Origin: Holophagales bacterium UBA5704
Lineage (GTDB): Bacteria; Acidobacteriota; Thermoanaerobaculia; Multivoradales; UBA5704
Direction: 5' to 3'
Length of the DNA stretch: 57,450 nucleotides
NCBI GenBank assembly: GCA_002420005.1
Contig: DIHE01000170.1
Location: 1 to 57,450 of the forward strand
Below are positions 1 to 5,695 of this stretch, piece by piece. The notes under the pieces were generated by a model, which saw nothing but the letters and a program-made list of their open reading frames with translations, had not been told where the DNA came from and searched no databases. The position numbers were made by a program, and so were the translations under genes. How positions within the stretch are numbered: the first letter of the stretch is position 1; each line of letters opens with the position of its first letter.

Positions 1-128
1 AAGCTTCCGAGGTGAGCCCGTAAGCGTATCTCTGGAGACTTCCCGGGATGTGCCGCCTCCATCAGGACACCTGGTGAGGCCGTCAGCCAATCTGCCGGGA
101 ACATCGCAAGCTGCGGTGACCCTGAGCT
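1..128. other. Non-coding flank left of the IS element
   Basis: No reading frame here looks like a protein. The DNA is rich in short complementary GC stretches, which could indicate a structured RNA or an old mobile intron remnant, but no family could be assigned by eye. The last three bases (GCT, 126-128) are the left copy of the IS target duplication. The same tract presumably continued into what is now 1469 onward before the IS inserted. Confidence 0.4.
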
Positions 129-149
129 TGCCCCGGTACCGTGGACACC
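129..149 (+). repeat. IS left terminal inverted repeat
   Basis: This 21-bp sequence starts with TGCCCCGGTACC and is the inverse of 1448-1468 with two mismatches, at repeat positions 13-14. It is the transposase binding and cleavage end. Confidence 0.9.
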
Positions 150-185
150 CGAAAGAGCCCCATACTTGGGGCATTGAGGTGTCGT

Positions 186-491
186 ATGAGGCGTGATCGC
201 AGGTCTTTTACGTCGGAGTTCAAGCGAGAGGCAGTGCACCTGGTGACGCAGGAGGGGCACAGCCTGTCGGCGGTGGCACGCGACCTGGATCTGGATCCCA
301 AGATGCTTCGCCGGTGGCGCCAGGAAGTGGAGAAAGAGGGGGCTGGAGCCTTTCCAGGCAAGGGGCATCAGAGTCCAGAGGAGGAGGAGGTTCGACGTCT
401 GCGCCGGGAGGTTGAACGCCTGCGCATGGAGCGTGAAATCCTAAAAAAAGCGTTGGTGATCTTCTCGGCCCCGGGAGCGCGGCAAGGTTGA
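186..491 (+). CDS. IS3-family transposase OrfA (helix-turn-helix subunit)
   Basis: This 101-residue protein binds the IS ends. Its N-terminus, RRSFTSEFKREAV, is the hallmark start of the IS3/IS911 OrfA fold (HTH_Tnp_1), followed by the HTH (LSAVARDLDLDPKMLRRW). A leucine-zipper-like coiled coil follows (EEVRRLRREVERLRMEREILKKAL). The ATG at 186 is preferred over an in-frame GTG at 141 because the latter lies inside the terminal repeat and adds residues foreign to the family. The frame ends at TGA 489-491, overlapping the OrfB start. A run of seven A at 443-449 near the 3' end is the probable -1 frameshift site that makes the OrfAB transposase. Confidence 0.92.
   Translation: MRRDRRSFTSEFKREAVHLVTQEGHSLSAVARDLDLDPKMLRRWRQEVEKEGAGAFPGKGHQSPEEEEVRRLRREVERLRMEREILKKALVIFSAPGARQG
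443..450 (+). promoter_or_regulatory. Programmed -1 ribosomal frameshift site A-AAA-AAA-G
   Basis: In the OrfA frame the codons here are CTA AAA AAA GCG, so two lysine tRNAs on a run of seven A can slip back one base. After a -1 slip the ribosome reads AGC GTT GGT and stays open through 488 into the OrfB frame, giving an OrfAB fusion. I checked the bridging codons 449-490 and found no stop. This is the standard way IS3 elements make their transposase; stimulatory structures downstream were not evaluated. Confidence 0.8.
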
Positions 492-1444
492 AGTACGCCT
501 TCATCAAGCGCCATATGGTCGAGTACCCGGTGTGTGTGCAGTGCAGCGTGTTGGGCGTTTCGCGCAGCGGGTACTACCAGTGGCTGGGCCGGCCGGAGAG
601 CCGGCGCAGCCGGGAAGATCGCAGCCTGTTGGTGAAGATCCGCGCGGTGCATGAGGAGAACCGGCGGTTGTACGGCAGCCCCCGGATCCATGCCGCGCTG
701 CGGGACCAAGGGGTGCGGTGTGGTCGCAAGCGGGTCGCTCGCCTGATGAGCGAACAGGGCCTTGAGTCGCAGCGTCGGCGGCGGTTTCGGACCACGACAA
801 GGGCGGTGGCCAGTCGCCCGGCGGCGCCGAATCTCCTGGACCGACAGTGGGGAGCGGTGGGCGGCAGCAATCGCGTGTGGGTCGGCGACATCACCTACCT
901 GTGGACCCAGGAGGGCTGGCAGTACCTGGCGGTGCTGCTGGATGTCTACTCGCGGCGCATTGTCGGCTGGGCCGATGGGGCACGACTGCACGAGGATCTC
1001 TGTCTACGGGCTCTCCAGGCCGCCCTGAAGCAACGGCGGCCGTCGCAGGGCCTTCTGCACCACAGCGACCGGGGCGGTCAGTACACCGGGTCGGCCTACC
1101 AAAGAGAGCTGGCCCGGCAGGGAGCCGATCCCAGCATGAGCAAGGCGGGCGACTGCTATGACAACGCTCTGGCGGAAAGCTTTTTCAGCACCCTGAAGGC
1201 CGAGTTGGCCGGCTTCGGCCACTTTGCCACTCGCCAGGAGGCGCATCATGCCCTGTTCGACTACATCGAACGGTATTACAACGGCCGTCGTCTCCACTCC
1301 TCGTTGGGCTATCGCAGCCCCGCGGAGTTTGAGAGACTCGAAAGAGGGGGCGTGGCACCAGGTCATGAAGAAGAGCAAACAACACTCAAGTCGGAGCCTG
1401 AAGGGCTGGGGGCCCCTGTGGTAGGCCCAGCTCTGAGCCCTTAA
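488..1444 (+). CDS. IS3-family transposase OrfB (DDE integrase core)
   Basis: This 318-residue protein is the catalytic half of the transposase. It has an N-terminal HTH_21-type segment (YGSPRIHAALRDQG near residue 62) followed by the rve integrase core. The acidic triad is readable: D134 in VGDITYL, D194 in HSDRGGQY and E230 in NALAESFFSTLK, with 35 residues between the last two as required for DDE enzymes of this family. The C-terminal YIERYYNGRRLHSSLGYRSPAEF is also characteristic. As written it starts at TTG 488 overlapping the OrfA stop, but the functional product is most likely OrfAB made by -1 frameshifting at 443-450. The last 25 or so residues are poorly conserved tail. Confidence 0.93.
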   Translation: MKYAFIKRHMVEYPVCVQCSVLGVSRSGYYQWLGRPESRRSREDRSLLVKIRAVHEENRRLYGSPRIHAALRDQGVRCGRKRVARLMSEQGLESQRRRRFRTTTRAVASRPAAPNLLDRQWGAVGGSNRVWVGDITYLWTQEGWQYLAVLLDVYSRRIVGWADGARLHEDLCLRALQAALKQRRPSQGLLHHSDRGGQYTGSAYQRELARQGADPSMSKAGDCYDNALAESFFSTLKAELAGFGHFATRQEAHHALFDYIERYYNGRRLHSSLGYRSPAEFERLERGGVAPGHEEEQTTLKSEPEGLGAPVVGPALSP

Positions 1445-1447
1445 CCT

Positions 1448-1468
1448 GGTGTCCGTGGTACCGGGGCA
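1448..1468 (-). repeat. IS right terminal inverted repeat
   Basis: This sequence is the inverse of 129-149 with 19 of 21 matches and ends in CA. It is followed directly by GCT, the second copy of the target duplication. Confidence 0.9.
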
Positions 1469-2205
1469 GCTTCACCCTCTCTCTCGGGTTGGGGGCGGCG
1501 CCCCTTGCGGGCGCGGGCCCGTAGCCTCGGGTTTCAACCCGAGGCGGCGGCGCGTACGTCTTCCCGGCGGCGGAACGTTCCCGAGATCCGCGGTCGGGAG
1601 TGGTCCGCCGGCACCATCTCCACGAGCGTTCCATCCAGAGGGCCTTCCATGATGCGGTTCGAGCTGCCGGGACGCCCAAGAACGCGACGCTCAACCGCGG
1701 AGGTCGGGGAGTCCGCAGCCCCTTGGACGCTCTCTGACCTACCTGGATTGTTGACCGACCTGCCGTGGACGATAAGCCTGCCAGGAAGAATCGGCCCAAC
1801 CTGCGGCAAGTCAAGGGCTTGGCGAGCCACCGGCGCTGCCGGGCGGAATGATGGCCGACCGGCTATCACTCCGCCACCCCGTGACCCTGGGCGCCATGGG
1901 ACCCGGATAAGCCACCGAGCGATCGAGCCAACTCCCACGAATACCGGCACTTAGCCGATACTGGTGGCCTGCATGATCGGCCGAAGGTGTCGGATCAACC
2001 ACTGGCCGGGGGCACAGGTTGGCACAGGTCGAGGTGTGATACACGACGCCACGGAGACCATCTTGACGTGCATAAAGGACAGGCGTAGAGTGGCTGAAGT
2101 CGATGAAGCTGAAGAGCTTACTGCCAATGCCCGAGAAGGTCTTTGCAGGCGCCGCAGCTCCAGGAGAGCCGGTAAGGTCGTTGGCGCCGAATAGGTAAGC
2201 TCACG
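1469..2205. other. About 740 bp without a recognisable gene
   Basis: Open frames of up to about 150 codons exist on both strands, but their products are low-complexity, arginine- and proline-rich and match no family I know, so they are not called. A perfect 9-bp hairpin sits at 1525-1544. The tract is the continuation of 1-128 interrupted by the IS. It ends at a GTTAGGC integron core sequence. An integrase gene, attI site or group II intron might have stood here, but none is legible. Confidence 0.4.
1525..1544. repeat. Perfect 9-bp hairpin in intergenic DNA
   Basis: CCTCGGGTT and AACCCGAGG are exact complements around a 2-base loop. There is no T-run on either side and no gene next to it, so it is not an obvious terminator. 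It may be a REP-like repeat unit. Confidence 0.4.
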
Positions 2206-2212
2206 GTTAGGC
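2206..2212 (+). other. Integron core site GTTAGGC (R' type) ahead of the first cassette
   Basis: The sequence fits the GTTRRRY consensus at which integron integrases recombine, and lies 16 bp before the first cassette gene. I could not find a convincing partner R'' box upstream, so this could be the right end of a decayed attC or of an attI site. On its own seven bases are weak evidence; the two attC-like sites downstream give it weight. Confidence 0.55.
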
Positions 2213-2227
2213 GGCGAGTTCAGTCCG

Positions 2228-2617
2228 GTGCGAATAACAAGCAGCGGTCTTCAGACATCCGCAAGCAGCGCTGAGTCTCTACTCCGCACGCTTGACGTCC
2301 GCGACTCGCTTGGCGGGGCAGAATACTGGCTCTCCGAGGACTTCGCACCCCACCCGTGTCTCGCGATCCGCTTCAGTTCTGCCCTTGCAGACGTCCACTA
2401 TTTCCCACAGGCGCGTCACCCCGGCTTTCGCATGCTGAGCCGACTCGACCTCCCGCGCGACGCTTCGACACTCTTCCGTTTCGAGGGTTGCGATCCTGCG
2501 GCCGGCGAACCAGTACCGAATGCGTTCGTCGTCTCGGTGGCCGACGCGCTCCATGCGGCCGTCGAGTTCTTCGAGACTGGCGCCATGCCGCGATCTGCGT
2601 CCTGGCTTGAGCTGTGA
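2228..2617 (+). CDS. Imm1-like immunity protein candidate (cassette gene 1)
   Basis: This 129-residue cytosolic protein has no signal or membrane segment. The middle segment (VHYFPQARHPGFRMLSRLDLP, then RFEGCDPAAGEPVPNAFVV) and the end (AVEFFETGAMPRSASWLEL) resemble, from memory, Imm1-type immunity proteins of polymorphic toxin systems, which neutralise toxins of contact-dependent competition. The start is GTG 2228, with only a weak ribosome site. The gene sits 16 bp after a GTTAGGC core and 10 bp before an attC-like site, so it is probably the cargo of an integron cassette. No cognate toxin is beside it. It could also be an unrelated small protein; the family assignment is tentative. Confidence 0.6.
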   Translation: MRITSSGLQTSASSAESLLRTLDVRDSLGGAEYWLSEDFAPHPCLAIRFSSALADVHYFPQARHPGFRMLSRLDLPRDASTLFRFEGCDPAAGEPVPNAFVVSVADALHAAVEFFETGAMPRSASWLEL

Positions 2618-2627
2618 GCTTGTCGCC

Positions 2628-2693
2628 GCCTAACCCCTCGTTGCAGCGGACGCGCCAAAAGCGGCGCGCCGCTGAACTCGAGTATCGTTACGC
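2628..2693 (+). other. attC-like recombination site 1
   Basis: The 66-bp site starts with GCCTAAC (RYYYAAC consensus) and ends with GTTACGC (one departure from GTTRRRY). Inside is an imperfect palindrome typical of attC: CAGCGG (2644-2649), a lone A at 2650, CGCGCC (2651-2656), a 6-base loop, then GGCGCG (2663-2668) and CCGCTG (2669-2674). Both arms pair perfectly and the unpaired A matches the extrahelical base that sets strand polarity in folded attC sites. The site begins 10 bp after the stop of the preceding gene, as in cassette arrays. Confidence 0.8.
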
Positions 2694-2722
2694 GTCATCA
2701 CTCGGAACAACCGGAGGCACTC

Positions 2723-3166
2723 ATGCCTGAAGGCGCGACCACCATCAGCGAGGACACGAGGCGCTCGAAGTGGCGAGGTGATCTTGTCGCTCTCATCACT
2801 CAGCAGGAGTCGCGGTTTCGCACAGGAAAGGCTCGTTGGAACTTTTGGTACTACAGCAGCATGTATGGCGCCGTCCTGTTCAGCGCGTCATCAGCACTCG
2901 TCCTGAAGCTGGAAATGGAATGGCTCAAGGGTGATGGGCAAACCGACGCCGCAGCGCTTCTTGCGACTCTCGCTGCGATCCTTGGAACAGTTAGCTCCAC
3001 TGGAAACTTCGAGCGCCGCTGGCGCTCGTCGCGTCAAGCTCGGGCAACGATGCAGAAGCTTCAGGCCGATCTTCAGAATCCCGACGTCGACCTCGCCGCT
3101 GTAGCAAAGGAGTACAAGCGAGCAATCGACGCGTACCAAGATGGCGTGGTTGGAAATGACGCCTAA
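2723..3166 (+). CDS. Two-membrane-segment protein, SLATT-like (cassette gene 2)
   Basis: The 147-residue product has a charged N-terminus, two hydrophobic segments (about residues 40-62 and 75-92) and a helical charged tail. This layout recalls SLATT/DUF4231-type 2TM proteins, which are proposed pore-forming effectors in nucleotide-sensing defence systems. That is a resemblance of architecture, not a firm family match. A good ribosome site (GGAGG, 5 bp before ATG 2723) supports the start. The stop codon TAA at 3164-3166 lies within the GCCTAAC box of the next attC-like site, a typical cassette arrangement. No sensor or cyclase gene is adjacent. Confidence 0.6.
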   Translation: MPEGATTISEDTRRSKWRGDLVALITQQESRFRTGKARWNFWYYSSMYGAVLFSASSALVLKLEMEWLKGDGQTDAAALLATLAAILGTVSSTGNFERRWRSSRQARATMQKLQADLQNPDVDLAAVAKEYKRAIDAYQDGVVGNDA

Positions 3167-3274
3167 CCCAACCCCTGCAGCGGACTCCTGGCGCAGCGTC
3201 AGGCTGGTCTGTAAGATAGTCACTGGACGACTGGACGAAATTGATGTGGCAGCGATCCCGCTGCAGTGTTATCC
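3161..3274 (+). other. attC-like recombination site 2
   Basis: The 114-bp site begins with GCCTAAC at 3161-3167 and ends at GTTATCC (3268-3274), which departs from consensus in the last bases, as is common where the next cassette supplies them. The inner arms CTGCAGCGG (3175-3183) and CCGCTGCAG (3258-3266) are perfect 9-bp complements. The spacing between outer and inner boxes resembles known attC sites, and the length is within their usual 60-140 bp range. Confidence 0.7.
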
Positions 3275-3339
3275 TTAGGAGGAGCAAGCCCGTGATGGAA
3301 GAAGAGGGGCGCAGGTGATTGCTATACGATGAGGAAGTT

Positions 3340-3792
3340 ATGACGACATTTGAGGATATTTCTGACCGTTTCAAGGCGTGCTTAACGGCAGGCCCGGCAA
3401 GTGAGGAGATGATCAGCGCCGCTCAGTCTCAGTTGGGCGTCCGTTTTCCCCCAAGCTATCGCCGGTTCCTGGAGACCTACGGGGCTGCGCTGTGTCCTGA
3501 CATTGAGATCGCCGGCTTGTTCACGGTAAGGGACGAGAACGAGCCGCCTCTCTGGTCTGATGTAGTGACCTCGAATCTCCAGATGCATCGCGCGGCCCGG
3601 CTCCTGTCGAGCGGCCTTGTGGCCATTTCGGGCGACGGAGGTGACTACACTTACTGCCTCGACACAACGAGTTCGCAGCTGGGTGAAGAGTGTCCCGTCG
3701 TCGCGCTGGGACCGGGTGTCGACTGCGTTTTGATCGGGGAAAACTTTCCGGATTTTGTAGTCCGCAGCTTCGAGGGGCGAGTTAATTTCTAA
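3340..3792 (+). CDS. SUKH/SMI1-KNR4 family immunity protein (cassette gene 3)
   Basis: The 150-residue protein carries the SMI1/KNR4 signature: ISAAQSQLGVRFPPSYRRFLETYGA, then an inner IAGLF and a later GLVAISGDGGDYTYCLDT. Proteins of this superfamily are mostly immunity proteins that bind and block toxins of Rhs, CDI and related systems. ATG 3340 is chosen over TTG 3319 because GAGGAA precedes it closely and the conserved domain starts soon after. It follows attC-like site 2 by 65 bp and its stop is 8 bp before a transposase remnant that may have removed its own attC. No toxin gene is adjacent. Confidence 0.85.
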   Translation: MTTFEDISDRFKACLTAGPASEEMISAAQSQLGVRFPPSYRRFLETYGAALCPDIEIAGLFTVRDENEPPLWSDVVTSNLQMHRAARLLSSGLVAISGDGGDYTYCLDTTSSQLGEECPVVALGPGVDCVLIGENFPDFVVRSFEGRVNF

Positions 3793-3800
3793 CTGCAAGG

Positions 3801-4213
3801 TGTCCCGTCCGCCCTGAGGTTTCTGTTGGATTGGGGCGCCGCTTTCGCGGCTCGTCGGTGCGGATGAGCTGGTGGCGGCCGAGCTTTTGGGCAGATCTGC
3901 CTGCTTCTCGCGCCGTTCTTCCCGCCTGAGCCGAGGACGCTGAGCGCCGAGGCGTGGTTCTCCCTGCGGACGGTGTTGGGCGGATTCATCGTAGCTGTTG
4001 TCACGATCAGCTCGGTGTCCAGACGCCGACCAGCGCACCTTTCCAGGCCGAGACCAAGCGAGCAGGTTTGCTCCTCCGGTTGGTACCGCCATGCCAGGCC
4101 TGCGCTGGTGTCCGTCCTTCGGGGTGCTGATGGGGGCGCAGGTGGTTGTACCAGGCGCAAAACTCGTCGAGTCCCTCCTGGTTCAGTGGCTGCTGGCCGC
4201 CGAGGCTCTCCAT
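3801..4213 (-). pseudogene. Transposase remnant A (integrase-core C-terminus)
   Basis: On the minus strand 4213-4007 reads as the C-terminal end of an rve-type transposase: DEFCAWYNHLRPHQH and GRTPAQAW, the conserved end of IS3/IS481-like integrase cores. The N-terminal two thirds are missing because the sequence switches at about 4212 to an Rhs fragment on the other strand. From 4006 down to 3801 is the presumed 3' untranslated end of the element, finishing at TGTCCCGTCCGCCCT. That end sequence recurs at 5278, as does part of the coding sequence at 5497-5625, so two copies of one element once lay here. Confidence 0.75.
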
Positions 4214-4682
4214 CCTGGGTTACGACGGAGCCGGCCGTCTGGTCCAGTCGGCCCAGGTACCGGCGCCCTTGGCCTCAGCGCCGAACAACAGCCGGCTCGA
4301 TCCGGCGACGCTCGCCGCGCTGCCGGAAGGCGCCGCCTTCACCTACGACGCCGCGCAGAACCTCCTGGCGCGCACCGTCCGCCAGTCGGGAGCCCCGAAG
4401 ACGGAAGAGATGCCGCTGGACGCTTCGGGCCGCAACCGTCCGGCGTCGGTGAACGGTAAGCCCCTGGAGTGGGACGCCAACGGCAATCTGACCCGCAAGG
4501 GAGACCTGCGGTTCCAGTACGACGACCGCAACCGCTTGACCAAAGTCACGAACCTGGCCGGTCAAGAGCAGGCGAGCTACGCCTACGACGCCTTCAATCG
4601 CCGCCTCCAGCGCACCGTGGGCAGTGAAGCGAGGGAGACGGTCTGGAGCGGTTGGCAACCGATCGAGGAGTACAGGAACGGG
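4212..4682 (+). pseudogene. Rhs/YD-repeat core fragment
   Basis: About 157 codons encode YD-repeat sequence: LGYDGAGRLVQS, FTYDAAQNLLART, LEWDANGNLTRKGDLRF, YDDRNRLTKVT and ASYAYDAFNRRLQRTV, ending at WQPIEEYRNG. These repeats form the shell that encloses the toxin tip in Rhs proteins. The fragment has no start, no secretion domain, no hyperconserved pre-tip motif and no toxin. At the left it is joined abruptly to a transposase remnant, and at the right coding similarity stops at about 4682, some 70 bp before a likely immunity gene. It is a relic of a larger Rhs locus. Confidence 0.82.
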
Positions 4683-4752
4683 CGACGCTGTGCTCCAGGA
4701 CACCGTCCCGCCGCGCGTCGAGCAGGTGGCAGTCCGCCGGAAGATGGTAACC

Positions 4753-5271
4753 ATGTTTAACATGCTGATTTTTTTGAGAGAATTAGCCAGCCAGCTGGCT
4801 AATGTTCAAGAGGCAAAACGTGTTCAGTTTTCCTGCTGGGCGGCCGAGAGGGTTTTGGTGCGAGCATACGATCCCTTGTTGGCTCGCATCGGTGCTAGCA
4901 CTCTCGCATCACTTGAACTCACGTTGGCACGGTTGCGAGAAAGTGCAGCGGATGGCAAGTCGTTGCCTGAAGAGGTGCTTCTGCGCTGGCGTAGCACATG
5001 TGAAAATTTTGAATGGGAGCCGGCTGAAGGTGGAATCGAAGCGATGCATGCAGACTTCCTCGCTGCAGAAGCAGTGGAGGCGGCGATGCGCGCTTTCGAA
5101 GTAGGCCTTTCCAAATCTCCAGAGGCTGCTGCGCATGCTGCTGAGCGGATGTTGAACTGTATCGACTTCGAGCTGCAGATGGTGAAGGGAGTCGAGAATT
5201 CAACCGAGCATGAGCTTTTTCAGGAGGAGGTTCGAGCTCAAAAGCAGAAACTAGATGAGTTGCGGAGATGA
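4753..5271 (+). CDS. DUF416 (YjaG-like) protein, probable orphan immunity
   Basis: The 172-residue protein matches the DUF416 pattern (FLRELASQLANVQEAKRVQF, then ER plus an evenly spaced helical body). DUF416 proteins are all-helical, uncharacterised, and often sit downstream of Rhs-type toxins, where an immunity role has been proposed. Its position right after an Rhs fragment supports that idea. Start ATG 4753 has GGAAG about 10 bp upstream; ATG 4744 and 4762 are alternatives. The DNA is visibly more A/T-rich than its surroundings, a sign of separate origin. Its stop is 6 bp before transposase remnant B. The toxin it would neutralise is gone. Confidence 0.7.
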   Translation: MFNMLIFLRELASQLANVQEAKRVQFSCWAAERVLVRAYDPLLARIGASTLASLELTLARLRESAADGKSLPEEVLLRWRSTCENFEWEPAEGGIEAMHADFLAAEAVEAAMRAFEVGLSKSPEAAAHAAERMLNCIDFELQMVKGVENSTEHELFQEEVRAQKQKLDELRR

Positions 5272-5277
5272 TTTACG

Positions 5278-5625
5278 TGTCCCGTCCGCCCTGTCCGCCG
5301 TGAGGGTTCTGTTGGCTTTGGGAGCCGCTGCGGTGGAGGAGGAGCTCGCCTACGACCTCTTCCGAGGAAGTCGACACCGCCGCACTGGCCGCCGCGATCA
5401 CCGCCGGTCATCTGACCCTGACGCCCGCGGGCGGAGCACCCATCGCCCTGACCGCCACCCAGCGGGTCCAGGAAGGCCTGCAAGCCCGCCGCCGCGAAGC
5501 TCGTCGAGCCCCTTCTGGTTCAGATCCCCGCGCTGGCCGCCGACGCTCTCCAGGAAGCGGTGGGCCGTCCTGAAGGTGCTGAAAAGGCATTCGATCCTGC
5601 CGTTCTGCCGTTCTGATGTTATGCC
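5278..5625 (-). pseudogene. Transposase remnant B, same element as remnant A
   Basis: Position 5278 begins with the same TGTCCCGTCCGCCCT end sequence as 3801, followed by a close match for about 45 bp. On the minus strand, 5625-5497 reads ERQNGRIECLFSTF, then RTAHRFLESVGGQRG and LNQKGLDEL, the integrase-core segment just upstream of, and overlapping, that in remnant A. Between them (about 5340-5495) lies foreign sequence of unknown origin. The element is therefore internally scrambled and dead. It lies in the same orientation as remnant A, so the pair forms a direct repeat around the Rhs fragment and the DUF416 gene. Confidence 0.7.
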
Positions 5626-5695
5626 AAGGGGCGAAGAGCACAGTGTGCTTATGGCGGATGCCCGACCGCCTCATCGTCTTTCGGATCATCCCTCT

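Larger units (their letters stand above)
129..1468 (+). mobile_element. Complete IS3-family insertion sequence, about 1340 bp
   Basis: The element carries orfA (186-491) and orfB (488-1444) in the arrangement typical of IS3. The ends are imperfect inverted repeats at 129-149 and 1448-1468 that match at 19 of 21 positions, begin TGCCCCGGTACC and end with the canonical TG...CA. Immediately outside is a 3-bp direct repeat GCT (126-128 and 1469-1471), the target duplication expected for this family. Both frames are open and the catalytic residues are present, so the copy looks intact and possibly active. It inserted into non-coding DNA just upstream of the cassette array. The subgroup cannot be assigned without a database comparison. 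Confidence 0.93.

Noticed and set aside
1505..1954. Open frames of 138-149 codons on both strands behind the IS
   Set aside because: The sequences are Arg/Pro/Ser-rich with no motif and no ribosome site.
3793..3800. Possible third attC start (TTCTAAC) after the SUKH gene
   Set aside because: The first base breaks the RYYYAAC consensus and no partner arm follows because a transposase remnant begins at 3801.
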